NCBI RefSeq assembly: GCF_018255755.1
Contig: NZ_CP073766.1
Span: 7,190,501 to 7,254,500, forward strand
Source: Chitinophaga sp. HK235
Lineage (GTDB): Bacteria; Bacteroidota; Bacteroidia; Chitinophagales; Chitinophagaceae
Reading direction: 5' to 3'
DNA length: 64,000 bases
Position 1 is the stretch's first letter, and each line of letters begins with the position of its first letter. The notes under the pieces are model-generated. The model ran no database searches. It was not told where the DNA came from and saw only the letters and a program-made list of their open reading frames with translations. This document shows, in pieces, positions 33,283 through 41,959 of the stretch. The translations under genes were made by a program, and so were the position numbers.

Positions 33283-34604
33283 TGAACATCATGAAAAAAC
33301 TTACGCTATATACATTACTGGCCATCGCTGCTATATCCTGTAACAAGTCTTCCGATCCATTTATGGAAGACCCTGACGTAAGGCTCGCCAAACGCCTGGA
33401 TGAGAATATGCAGCTCCTTACCAGCGCTCAGTACGGCTGGAAAGCAACGATCTATCCCATAGGAGGAAAAGGTTTCTTTTACTATTTTAAGTTTGGAAAA
33501 GATAATTCTGTGGAGATGATCAGTGACTTTAACAGTACTACGGCCATCACGCCCAAGACATCTACTTTCCGCCTGAAAGCCTTGCAATGGCCCACGCTGA
33601 TATTCGATACCTACAATTATATACATCTGCCAAATGATCCGGCACCTGGTGTAAGCGGAGGTACCGCCGGTGCAGGCTTAAAATCCGATTTCCAGTTTAC
33701 CATGGATAAAGTGACCGGTGATACCTTTTATGTGGTAGGTATGGACCGGGGAAATCCGATGATGATGGTGAGACTGACCAGCGCGGAACAACAGGATATC
33801 CTCAATGGTAAAATCGCCGAGCGCATGACTGACAACAACACTTATGTGGCCAGCACACCTGCTCCTTATATCAGTTTCAAGGACGGCAAAAAAATGGATG
33901 CGGCCATTAATGCCAGCACACGCAGGATCCGGTTTACTTACTTAGGGGAGAATAACAATGCCTTCAGTAAAACTAGGGCCTTTGCTTTCACGCCTAATGG
34001 TCTTATCCTGGATTCAGCATTTGTTTATAATGGCTTCGCCATCCGCGAACTGCTGTGGGATGCTGCCAATAAGGTATACTACGTGAAAAACGGTACCGAC
34101 ACCTACAACCTGCAGGCAGGAACAATGCCCGTAGTGCCGTTGAATCTGGTATTTGGTGCCGGAAAGGACTATACAGCTATTGAATATAGCGCTGCCACGC
34201 TGAAAGGTACGCTGAATAGCGACTTTGATCCGGTTTTTGCACAATGCCAGAACCAGTTTAATGCAACTGGCTATAACCTGAACTATGTACGTATGATGCA
34301 AAACCAGGACTTGACTTTTACGCTGAGGTTTAGTTACTCCAACGCTGTTAATGCTTTTCTGGCCAATGTAACTTATACACCTTCAAAGAACCCAGATGGT
34401 TCTATTAAGTTTGTATTTACTTCCCAGGATGGAAATGCTGGTGTCCGAGCGTCGGCCCTTGCAGAGACCAGAAATTACTTTGAAACAAATTCGTTTAACC
34501 TGGCTTGGATAGCTAATACTATTCCTGGGTCCAAACTAGTACTGGGTGGTTTGGTGAAAAGCACCAATGCAGCTCAGTTCTTCTATGGTACTGTAGGCAA
34601 CTAA
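33282..34604 (+). CDS. DUF4302 family lipoprotein
   Basis: 440 residues from the ATG overlapping the previous stop (TAATG), or 437 from the ATG at 33291, which opens with the lipobox signal (AIAAISCNK). The body shows RLDENMQLLTSAQYGWKATIYPIGGKGFFYYFKFGKDNSVEM, which recurs in DUF4302 proteins of SusCD loci, and DTFYVVGMDRGNPMMMVRLT. No catalytic motif is visible. It is probably a surface glycan/peptide-binding accessory of the SusC/D complex. Last gene of the operon; a terminator lies 25 bp downstream. Confidence 0.85.
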   Translation: MNIMKKLTLYTLLAIAAISCNKSSDPFMEDPDVRLAKRLDENMQLLTSAQYGWKATIYPIGGKGFFYYFKFGKDNSVEMISDFNSTTAITPKTSTFRLKALQWPTLIFDTYNYIHLPNDPAPGVSGGTAGAGLKSDFQFTMDKVTGDTFYVVGMDRGNPMMMVRLTSAEQQDILNGKIAERMTDNNTYVASTPAPYISFKDGKKMDAAINASTRRIRFTYLGENNNAFSKTRAFAFTPNGLILDSAFVYNGFAIRELLWDAANKVYYVKNGTDTYNLQAGTMPVVPLNLVFGAGKDYTAIEYSAATLKGTLNSDFDPVFAQCQNQFNATGYNLNYVRMMQNQDLTFTLRFSYSNAVNAFLANVTYTPSKNPDGSIKFVFTSQDGNAGVRASALAETRNYFETNSFNLAWIANTIPGSKLVLGGLVKSTNAAQFFYGTVGN

Positions 34605-34628
34605 CGCAGACTGTAGCATTAAATAAAA

Positions 34629-34665
34629 AGAGGCTGCTCCTGAAAAGGGGTAGCCTCTGGTTTTT
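34629..34665 (+). terminator. Terminator of the SusCD operon
   Basis: Arms AGAGGCT (34629-34635) and AGCCTCT (34652-34658) with partly paired inner bases, then TTTTT at 34661-34665. Confidence 0.75.
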
Positions 34666-35130
34666 GAGGAGGAGGTAAAAGATGTATTCAAATACTGTTT
34701 CACTAATCTCCGTATAATCGTTAACGTGAGCTACCGTTATCTGCGGTTTCAGAAATTGTAAATATACCTTCAACTTCTGCGGAGAATATTTCCTGTCTTC
34801 TGCAAAATGCATTGCTGCGGCCATTTTTCAGCGAACAAGCAGACTAGTAAGATATATTTGCTGATGATAATTTGATCGCGCAAAATATTAAAAGAGCTAT
34901 ATATTGATTTAAGAATTATAGATGAGAATTTTGTATCAGTAATGAAAAAAAATAATTTCTTTAAAGAAAGATTTGTATCATTGTCTTATAACCAAAATCT
35001 GAAATCTTTGTAGCCCGTTCTTCAAAGAAACAGTTACACATTTAATTGCGCGATCACTAACGTAGGTGTAAAGCTTACCCAGGCTTTTTTTAATCTCTCA
35101 ATACCATTATTTTACCTAAATCAATTCCTC
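34666..35130. other. AT-rich intergenic region, no gene seen
   Basis: 465 bp without a convincing gene. A weak promoter candidate for the next gene is ATTG (34980-34983), 19-bp spacer, AATCTTTG (35003-35010), implying a leader of about 115 nt. A 101-codon minus-strand frame enters here from 34519 but its sequence resembles no family. Confidence 0.5.
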
Positions 35131-35892
35131 ATGAAAAAGAGCATTAAATTCTTGCTCGCAGCAGCACTAATCAGTTTCATTTTTGTTTCCTGTAAAAAAT
35201 CGGCTGACGCGCCGGCCCCTGTACCAGAACAAGACAATGCAAAGAAGGTATTGTCCTACATTCTCAACATGGGTTTCCCTGCTCATATGATTGTAGAAAA
35301 TACAAATGAGTACATTGTTGAAGAAGATATCATCTTTCCTAAAAACATGAAGGTACCTGTTGGTTTCGACAGCAAGGTAAAACCGGAGCAGTTCTACACC
35401 GGCAGCCTTGTAGGCGCTACTAATGTTACCAATATCAGGCTTATGGTGGATACATCGATGACGGTGATGCTCCCTGAAATCAATTCTGCTATAAACCAGT
35501 GGAACACCGTTAGCGGTTGTACCATTCACTGGAGCATTGTTACATCAGGTGCCTATGATGTATTGATTACCAACTTCAACCTCGGCAACGGCGTTTGCGG
35601 CCAGGGCACTTTCCCATCCGGCGGCGTTGCCGGAAACCTGATCCGCATCAACAGGAATTTTATTGCAGCTAACAGCTTCGCACAACGTGCACGCACCATC
35701 TGCCATGAAATGGGCCATAACGTTTCATTCAGGCATACCAACTGGCAGGCTATCGGCGAACCTACCGCCACTCCGGTACCAGGAGTGCCAGGCACAGATG
35801 CCTCTTCTATCATGAACGGTGGCCAGTGCGGCAGCGGTGCCACGGTATTATCAACCAACGATAAAGCGGCGGCGGCAGCACTCTATCACTAA
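35131..35892 (+). CDS. Metzincin-type metalloprotease lipoprotein (M57, HEIGH-type)
   Basis: 253 residues, lipobox Cys21 (FIFVSCKK). The zinc site is H192-E193-M-G-H196 with the third ligand His202 (HEMGHNVSFRH), the metzincin spacing; HEMGH equals the HEIGH phrase of the M57 dual-action peptidases. The preceding segment (INQWNTVSGCTIHW, GVCGQGTFPSGG, GNLIRINRNFIA) is typical for these proteins. It is exported, lipid-anchored and probably degrades peptides outside the cell. It has its own promoter region but lies just after the SusCD operon, which may supply its products' importer. Confidence 0.87.
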   Translation: MKKSIKFLLAAALISFIFVSCKKSADAPAPVPEQDNAKKVLSYILNMGFPAHMIVENTNEYIVEEDIIFPKNMKVPVGFDSKVKPEQFYTGSLVGATNVTNIRLMVDTSMTVMLPEINSAINQWNTVSGCTIHWSIVTSGAYDVLITNFNLGNGVCGQGTFPSGGVAGNLIRINRNFIAANSFAQRARTICHEMGHNVSFRHTNWQAIGEPTATPVPGVPGTDASSIMNGGQCGSGATVLSTNDKAAAAALYH

Positions 35893-35905
35893 TTAATTAT
35901 ACCCG

Positions 35906-35942
35906 TGCTGCTCTGCGCGGATTTATTTCACGCAGAGCAGCA
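35906..35942 (+). terminator. Hairpin after the M57 gene
   Basis: Perfect 12-bp arms TGCTGCTCTGCG/CGCAGAGCAGCA (35906-35917, 35931-35942), but no T-run follows, so it may be a stability hairpin rather than a terminator. Confidence 0.5.
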
Positions 35943-36059
35943 TAAGCAGCCAAGGCCCATACTTTTTATTAGTATTGTCCGACTAAGAAGTTGTTTTAAA
36001 AAGGAGTGGGTTATGTATCTGTACTGGCAGATAGTCTATGCAGTTGACAGTTTAGTACT

Positions 36060-37244
36060 TTAATCCTCCTTCATATTCCCCGTAGGCGCAGATCTGTACA
36101 TCAGCCACAGTTTTATTTTTAACGCCAGCCATCCCAGGAAAGCATACACCAGCAGCAAAATGCCCAGGTGTTTGATGTATGGATAGGTAAGTGTTACAGC
36201 GCCTTTCTGTATCAGTAAGATCTTAAACGCCTGCAGGAAAGGTGTTAAAGGAATAATGCTGGCCAGGAACTGTACGAACACCGGCATGGCATTGAGCGGC
36301 CAGGTAAAGCCACTGACGATAAAAGCAGGGGAGGCGATGATCATTAACACCTGTGTGGCTTTTAACGCATCCGGGATCAGAATGCTGACAAACACGCCCA
36401 TGAAGGAAGCGGAACCAACAAAAAAGGCGGTCAGCCATATGAAGTTGAGAATACCTTCCGGTAAGGGTACATGAAAAAGGATATGCATCAGGTAATACAC
36501 GGAGACAATGAGAATGGAGAAAGTCCAGATAGGGATTACCTTGATCAGCATGATGGGAAAGGCCCAGCGGCGCATGTGTTGATATTCACTCATAAAAGAC
36601 CCGCGCTGAAACTCGGTCGCAAAGCTGACAGCCATAGCCAGCAGGATCACCTGTTGCAGTACCACGGCCAGCATGGCGGGCCACATAAATATGAGGTAGT
36701 TGCTGGTAGTATTGAAAAGCGTAATGTAGTTGGTTTTAAAGGGCTCATATTGTGTAACGGCCCTGGGTGCCGGCATGCCCATTTTCTGCAGCGCTTTAAT
36801 GGAAACACCGGCAGAAAAGGTACCAATGGTCAGCTGCAAGGCCTTGGAGGCAAAATTGGCCGTTAGTACATTCCCTGTGTTGACATATACATTGACTTCC
36901 GGATATTTTTTCTGAAGGATATCTGCCTCAAACCGGGACGGGATTCTTACTACGGCAGCGGCGTTGCGCCTGATAACTTCATCATTGATTTCAGCGGGAT
37001 CCTGGAGGTATTTGAGTACCTTGATACTTCTGTTGTCTCCAAGCATTTCCACCAATTGATTGGATAATGGTGTGTTGTCTTTATCTATAACGATAACGGG
37101 CGTATTTTCCACTTTCCCGCTTTTGTATACAAAACCAAGCAGGGTGGCATATAAAACCGGCGCCAGAAAGAATACTGAACGCAATGTTGCATTGCCCAGG
37201 AACAGCTTGAACTCACGTTTCAGCAATCGGAAAAATTCTCTCAT
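36060..37244 (-). CDS. ABC-2 type permease (drug/heme exporter family)
   Basis: 394 residues. N-terminal membrane segment (about 21-38), a large periplasmic domain (VIVIDKDNTPLSNQLVEMLGDNR, AAVVRIPSRFEADI), then five membrane segments in the second half, ending with FKILLIQKGAVTLTYPYIKHLGILLLVY. This is the YhhJ/YbhR layout. It forms the inner-membrane part of a three-component exporter with the HlyD and TolC proteins upstream on the same strand. No ATPase gene is adjacent and only one permease is present, where two are usual. Substrate unknown. Confidence 0.88.
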   Translation of the reverse strand: MREFFRLLKREFKLFLGNATLRSVFFLAPVLYATLLGFVYKSGKVENTPVIVIDKDNTPLSNQLVEMLGDNRSIKVLKYLQDPAEINDEVIRRNAAAVVRIPSRFEADILQKKYPEVNVYVNTGNVLTANFASKALQLTIGTFSAGVSIKALQKMGMPAPRAVTQYEPFKTNYITLFNTTSNYLIFMWPAMLAVVLQQVILLAMAVSFATEFQRGSFMSEYQHMRRWAFPIMLIKVIPIWTFSILIVSVYYLMHILFHVPLPEGILNFIWLTAFFVGSASFMGVFVSILIPDALKATQVLMIIASPAFIVSGFTWPLNAMPVFVQFLASIIPLTPFLQAFKILLIQKGAVTLTYPYIKHLGILLLVYAFLGWLALKIKLWLMYRSAPTGNMKED

Positions 37245-37250
37245 GTCTGA

Positions 37251-38207
37251 TTATTTCAGAATAACATTCGCGTTTACCAGTATATCTTTTGTCTTATCCG
37301 TATCCTTTGGCCGCACTTTAATCTCGTAAACGGCCTCCTGCAGCTGATAGTCAGGATATGCGGTGGTGATATCCGCATAGCGGGTCAGTTGTTTGATGGA
37401 CACAATGTTTCCATCCAGTTCTTCCTGGTTGTATACCACCTGCAGTTTTACATCCTGCCCTTTTTTATATTTTGCAATCTTGCTTTCCGGTACGGTAAAA
37501 CGGAAGTAAGTGCTTCCGGGAATATATCCGTTAAACAGTGCAAAGCCGGCAGTAGCCAGTTCTCCCGGGTTGAGGCTGATGGTTTCTATGTCCATGTCAT
37601 TGGTAGCGATGATGTATCGCTCTGAATAGGCAACATTGGCTTCCTGCAAAGCACCTTTCGCCTGGGATGCCTGTCCTGCGGCCATTTCCACCTTTTCGAT
37701 ACGGGTACCTTTTTTAACATCATCCAGCTCGGCCACTACTGCATCATATTGTGCTTTGGCACCCTGCAGCTTTGCATAAATCTCATCATAGGCCTGGGGC
37801 GACATCAGACTGTCGTTAAACATATTGGAAGCCCTGTTATACGATTTCTGTGCAAATTCATATTGTTCTTTGAGTCCTTTATACTTGGCCTGCAATTGTT
37901 TCAGCTGGTCGGCGGTAGCACCACGGCGTGCCATCTGTTCCTGCGCGGTGGCAGCGTTGACTGCTCCCTGGGCCTGTGCTATTTTGGCTGAAACTTCCGG
38001 TACATCCAGTAAAGCCAGGGTATCACCTTTCTTTACGGTCTGGCCCTCCGCTACATAAATTTTCAGTATTCTGCCAGTGACCTTCGGGGCAAAGGAGATG
38101 ACATCCTTTTTTGCTTTTCCCTCGAAATTGTCTGCACCTCGTTTCCGGGGGGCACAGCTTGTGAGCGCCAGTAAACTGAATAAAAATATGCAGGTAGTTA
38201 TTCTCAT
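37251..38207 (-). CDS. HlyD-family membrane-fusion lipoprotein
   Basis: 318 residues, lipobox near residue 18 (LALTSCAPR). Lipoyl half-domains flank a long coiled coil: ISFAPKVTGRILKIYVAEGQTVKKGDTLALLD, then helices EQYEFAQKSYNRASNMFND, DEIYAKLQGAKAQYDAVVAELDD, and RYIIATNDMDIETISLNPGELATAGF. It joins the ABC-2 permease to the TolC channel in the periplasm. The start is 54 bp after the tolC-like stop; the permease starts 6 bp after its own stop, so all three are cotranscribed. Confidence 0.9.
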   Translation of the reverse strand: MRITTCIFLFSLLALTSCAPRKRGADNFEGKAKKDVISFAPKVTGRILKIYVAEGQTVKKGDTLALLDVPEVSAKIAQAQGAVNAATAQEQMARRGATADQLKQLQAKYKGLKEQYEFAQKSYNRASNMFNDSLMSPQAYDEIYAKLQGAKAQYDAVVAELDDVKKGTRIEKVEMAAGQASQAKGALQEANVAYSERYIIATNDMDIETISLNPGELATAGFALFNGYIPGSTYFRFTVPESKIAKYKKGQDVKLQVVYNQEELDGNIVSIKQLTRYADITTAYPDYQLQEAVYEIKVRPKDTDKTKDILVNANVILK

Positions 38208-38261
38208 TGTATAGTCATTAATTTTAGTAATTGTTGTTTGGGTGTTAGCAAGGGGTAAAAG

Positions 38262-39668
38262 TTAATACAGCCTGCTGATATCCAGCTCCTGGGTAGACCG
38301 CATTAATTCTATAGCCGCTCTGCGCTGATTGAAAATAGCGTTCTGATAATCCAGTTCCGCCGCTTCAAGATCATTTTCTGCTTCTATCAGCTGGGTGGAT
38401 TTACTCATGCCATACCTGAACTCCTTTTCTGCCTGTACCAGTGCATCACCCGCCATTTCCTTCTGTTTTCTCTTTAAGGCTATTTGTGCATTGGCTATAT
38501 CGTAATTGGATTGATTGTTAGCCTGGTTTAAGGTGAGTTTACGCAACGCATCGTACTTCTGGTTTTGCAGCAGTTCTCTGTCTATACGTGCTGTTTCTAT
38601 GGCATGTTTTCCTTCTCTGCCATCAAAAATCTCCCACTTAAATCCAATGCCGCCCATAAATACGGGGAAAATATTCAGGTTGGTAGGCTTCCAGTCCAGC
38701 TTACGACCGGGGTAATTAAGGGCCGGAATAGGCGGTATGATATTGTCTGACGATTTAACCCTGGCGCCGTAAAGGCCGAGGTAATAGCTGGAGGCCATGA
38801 GCTGTACTTTGGGAATCCACCAGGTTTGTTCGGCTTTTATTTTATAGCCGGTGGCATTGATGCCATGGTTCAATGCACGGACTTCCGCCCGTTCTTCAAT
38901 TGTTTTTTGTGGAACAGCAGGTGTGACAGCTATGAGCACCGGCTCTATAAGACGTAGCCTTTCCTGGCTGATGCCGGTTAAGACTTCCAGCTGAGTGAGC
39001 AACAATTCCTTTTTGCCTTCATATTCTGCTACTTTGGCATCGAGGGTGGCCTGTGCCAGCTCTATTTTTTTATGATCATAAGGAGTGATCAGCCCGTATC
39101 CCAATGCTTTATCAGCTGTTTTACGGTTGGCCTCCAGTCTTCTTTTGCCTTCGTCCAGCACCTTCTTCGATTGATGTATCAGGGCCAGCTGGTCGTAGGC
39201 CCTGGAAACAACCGCCACTACCTCATCTGCTGTTTTTTCCAGTAAAATATTTTCCGATTGCTTTTTTTCTTCGAGTGCCTTGCCCAGGTATTTTACTTTC
39301 CCGCCGGAATACAGCAACATTTTAGCATTTGCTTTGGCAAGTCCTGAAAACCCGGATACATTGATGTTATTGTTGTATTTCCCTTCCGGAATATTCAGAA
39401 AAGGTTGCAGGTTTAATTCAGGGGAGATAATATGCGCGGTAGCATTCATATAACCAGCCATACCACTTACTTCCAGGGTAGGGAGATAAACATCTTTAAG
39501 TTTGTGTTGATCAAGACTGGTCAGTTTATTTTTGGTGAGCTGGGTTTTGAGATCAGCATCCCGTACCATGGCGCTATCCAGCAACTCTTTAAAGCCAGGG
39601 GCCGTTTGGGCGTTACTATAATTATAGAATATAAGTGAAAGGAGCAGGAAAGACAGCTTACTCTTCAT
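38262..39668 (-). CDS. TolC-family outer-membrane efflux protein
   Basis: 468 residues from ATG 39668, which opens with a signal peptide (MKSKLSFLLLSLIFYNYSNAQ); longer starts only add untypical residues. Two homologous halves of TolC alpha-helical coils are visible (ELLDSAMVRDADLKTQLTKNKLTSLDQHKLKDVYLPTLEVSG; RIDRELLQNQKYDALRKLTLNQANNQSNYDIANAQIALKRKQKEMAGDALVQAEKEFRYGMSKSTQLIEAENDLEAAELDYQNAIFNQRRAAIELMRSTQELD). First gene of the efflux operon; forms the trimeric exit duct. Confidence 0.92.
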   Translation of the reverse strand: MKSKLSFLLLSLIFYNYSNAQTAPGFKELLDSAMVRDADLKTQLTKNKLTSLDQHKLKDVYLPTLEVSGMAGYMNATAHIISPELNLQPFLNIPEGKYNNNINVSGFSGLAKANAKMLLYSGGKVKYLGKALEEKKQSENILLEKTADEVVAVVSRAYDQLALIHQSKKVLDEGKRRLEANRKTADKALGYGLITPYDHKKIELAQATLDAKVAEYEGKKELLLTQLEVLTGISQERLRLIEPVLIAVTPAVPQKTIEERAEVRALNHGINATGYKIKAEQTWWIPKVQLMASSYYLGLYGARVKSSDNIIPPIPALNYPGRKLDWKPTNLNIFPVFMGGIGFKWEIFDGREGKHAIETARIDRELLQNQKYDALRKLTLNQANNQSNYDIANAQIALKRKQKEMAGDALVQAEKEFRYGMSKSTQLIEAENDLEAAELDYQNAIFNQRRAAIELMRSTQELDISRLY

Positions 39669-40119
39669 TGAAAAAAAATATTTTAATCCTGAGATAGATA
39701 CTGATTCGCGTAAATATCCTTTAATACAAAAACCTAAAACAGTATGTAGGGTGCATGACAATAGCATTCTTCCAAAGTACAGGTGGCTTGTCAGTCATCC
39801 TGATGGTACATTGTTCGTCTATCTAATTTAACACATAAAGTAAAACCAATGTTTGATTTCCAGCCAGATAGCGGAAATTTATATATCATTAAATTTATCA
39901 TGCAAGGTACGTTTATTATTTGACTTTTCTGTTGGAGAGCCGGAGCCGCTGCCATCGTCTCTTTAAAGCTAATTACGTTGAGGGGGCCCCGTTATAGATC
40001 TCTGGAAAAGAATGGGAACTTTCCTTCCGGCAAGAAACCGGCTTTTACCGATAACACAGCGGCTTTGAGCACAGGTCCTGTTTTTTACAGCCTGCTGATC
40101 GTATTTTTTTGCAGGAAAA
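39669..40119. other. Intergenic region between the efflux operon and the cluster scar
   Basis: About 450 bp, AT-rich on the left (promoter region of the tolC-like gene, possible minus-strand TACTTTGG near 39779-39772) and less so after 39940. No gene is supported; a 64-codon frame at 39978 looks random. The right part may be the edge of the deleted peptide cluster. Confidence 0.5.
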
Positions 40120-40470
40120 ATGGAACCCATGAAGATCCCGGAATTAACAGCCATGCTGATCAATCCTTATAATCATCAACCATTACATATAACGGAGACG
40201 CATGACCTGGAAGATGTATCCGGCAATACTATTCCGGTAGTCAATGGGATTCCTGACTTTCTCGCACTCGAAAAGATAGATGGTCTGAATAAAAAATACC
40301 AGCGCCTTTACGATCGTATCAGTCCTTTCAATTATATTACAGAGCGGGTTGTTTCCTTCTTCATCGACTTGCATCGTCTTCGCAGCGAATGGATGGCAGA
40401 TATAGAAGTGAGCCAGGTTACAAGGTATTGGGGAGAGATCAGGCTTAACAATATTCCTGTAGGCAGAGCG
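40120..40470 (+). pseudogene. Truncated class I methyltransferase (N-terminal part)
   Basis: From ATG 40120 the first about 97 residues read as the N-terminal region of a SAM-dependent methyltransferase: LINPYNHQPLHI (Trm112-like start), GNTIPVVNGIPDFLALE, LNKKYQRLYDRISPFNYITERVVSFF, RLRSEWMADIEV. In intact relatives the glycine-rich SAM motif follows within a few residues; here the sequence breaks into unrelated codons (RYWGEIRLNN) and then runs in the wrong frame through an ABC-transporter gene. The deletion junction is roughly 40400-40480. Confidence 0.65.
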
Positions 40471-40781
40471 TTTTACCCTGCATACAGGGCGAGAAAGGTG
40501 TTTTTTCACCCACCAATCTCTCTACCGGCCAGCGCAAGCGCCTGGCGCTCATTGCAGCTCTGCTGGAAGAAAAGCCGGTACTCGTGATAGATGAATGGGC
40601 TGCTGATCAGGACCCTTATTTCAGGCGGAAGTTTTACACAGCGATCATCCCGTTGCTGAAACAACAGGAGATCACCATCATAGCCATCACCCATGATGAC
40701 CGTTATTATCATTGTGCGGATAAGCTGTTCAGGATGGAGTATGGTAAACTGATACCGGAAAGTGTTCAGGTTTTTCAATAG
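40449..40781 (+). pseudogene. C-terminal fragment of a cyclic-peptide ABC exporter (SyrD-like)
   Basis: In the frame opened at 40449, after a stop at 40446, it reads GVFSPTNLSTGQRKRLALI, LVIDEWAADQDPYFRRKFY, and IIAITHDDRYYHCADKLFRMEYGKL. LSTGQ is the ABC signature, LVIDEWAADQDP the Walker B/D-loop special to SyrD-type cyclic-peptide exporters, and THDD the H-loop. The transmembrane part and Walker A are lost. The upstream codons belong to the truncated methyltransferase, so a single deletion joined the two genes. It ends 19 bp before the thioesterase start. Confidence 0.8.
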
Positions 40782-40800
40782 TTTATGTTTTTTTAGAGAT

Positions 40801-41517
40801 ATGAAGCGACCACAGATTTTTTTATTTCATTTTGCCGGCGGTAACTGTTACTCATTCCAGTTCCTGACGCCGTTGTTATCAGGTTTTGAAGTTATCATAC
40901 CAGAGTTGCCCGGAAGGGGCAGGAGGATGCATGAGCCTCTGTTGAATGAGTTTGATGATGCAGCGGTAGACCTGTACAATCAGGTGATATCAAGGCTTTC
41001 AGATGATACGCCCTTTTTGCTCTACGGGCATAGTATGGGCGCTTCCTTTGTGCTCCGGCTGGCCAATATGCTGGAAGCGGCTGGCAGATACCCTGCCGGT
41101 GTTGTGGTAAGTGGTAATGCCGGACCAGGCATAGAAAAACCAGGTCGGAGAGTCCGCTACCTGCTGAACAAGCCGGAGTTTCTGGAAGAGCTGAAAAAGC
41201 TGGGCGGCCTGCCACAGGAGCTGATTGACAACGAAGAGTTATTCGGTTTTTTCGAACCCGTCTTAAGAGCCGATTTTGAAATTACAGAAAGAAATAACCT
41301 GGCAATGGAACCGGCTATACAGGCGCCACTATATGCCGTGATGGGCAGCCTTGAAAGTGATGTGGACAAAATTGACAACTGGTCAGGGTTCGTACAGCAT
41401 ACTTTTCATACCGAAGTGCTGGAAGGCGATCATTTCTTTATTCGCCAGCATCCACGTCGTATGGCTGATATTATCAGTACGTTTTACCGCCGGATGCAAA
41501 CTATGCCGCAACAATAA
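40801..41517 (+). CDS. Type II thioesterase of a peptide/polyketide pathway
   Basis: 238 residues from ATG 40801 (MKRPQIFLFHFAGGN); an earlier in-frame start inside the ABC remnant is unlikely. Alpha/beta-hydrolase motifs: FHFAGGN-YSFQFL, PELPGRGRR, nucleophile in GHSMGASF (G-x-S-x-G), a late Asp in DNWSGF, and His in EGDHFFIRQHP. Such enzymes remove wrong acyl or aminoacyl groups from carrier proteins of NRPS/PKS lines. The gene appears intact, yet the NRPS itself is absent here and its neighbours are broken, so it is probably an orphan relic with no local partner. Confidence 0.88.
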   Translation: MKRPQIFLFHFAGGNCYSFQFLTPLLSGFEVIIPELPGRGRRMHEPLLNEFDDAAVDLYNQVISRLSDDTPFLLYGHSMGASFVLRLANMLEAAGRYPAGVVVSGNAGPGIEKPGRRVRYLLNKPEFLEELKKLGGLPQELIDNEELFGFFEPVLRADFEITERNNLAMEPAIQAPLYAVMGSLESDVDKIDNWSGFVQHTFHTEVLEGDHFFIRQHPRRMADIISTFYRRMQTMPQQ

Positions 41518-41529
41518 TTGATTAAACAA

Positions 41530-41836
41530 ATGAAGGGGATCAACATTGGTTTTTTGTTTCCCCTGATAGCGCTGATGATCCTGGTAGCAGATGGACTTTA
41601 TCAGCAATGCTGCCGCAGGCTGGCTGTCGGATATATTCGGGAAAAAGGAATTCCTGGAATACGACCGCAGCCAGCGGAGGCTGGGCATTGTAGATGCTGC
41701 CCAACGTTCGCTGGAACTGATCCAGGCAGACCCTGAAACCAGTGCTGCACTCAACGCCTATACGAAAGGCGTGAACGCGTACATACAACAACTGCGTGAC
41801 AAGGATTTGCCTGCCGCCATCCGACGAAGAGTGTAG
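41530..41836 (+). pseudogene. Truncated penicillin-acylase family gene
   Basis: ATG 41530 gives a signal/anchor-like start (MKGINIGFLFPLIALMILV). A shifted frame then shows QMDFISNAAAGWLSDIFGKKEFLEYDRSQRRLGIVDAAQRSLELIQADPETSAALNAYTKGVNAYIQQLRDKDLPA, the alpha-chain beginning of penicillin-acylase (S45) proteins. The part between signal and this segment is missing, with a stop and frameshift at 41587-41592, and everything after about 41815, including the catalytic Ser, is gone. Such acylases mature acylated peptides, which fits the removed NRPS cluster. Confidence 0.75.
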
Positions 41837-41959
41837 CATTGTTAGTACAAATCCGACAATATTTTGAATAGCGTCAACACATGACAAGTAACCATATCTT
41901 TTATCTCTGAAATGAATCCCAATTATTTAAATTGGTGTATTCGTTAACCAAATTTCGCA

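Noticed and set aside
34519..34824. Minus-strand 101-codon frame after the DUF4302 gene
   Set aside because: Overlaps the DUF4302 end and the terminator; the sequence resembles no family, and a faint transposase-like wording was not convincing.
39978..40172. 64-codon + strand frame before the truncated methyltransferase
   Set aside because: Begins at TTG, shows no similarity and overlaps the methyltransferase start in another frame.
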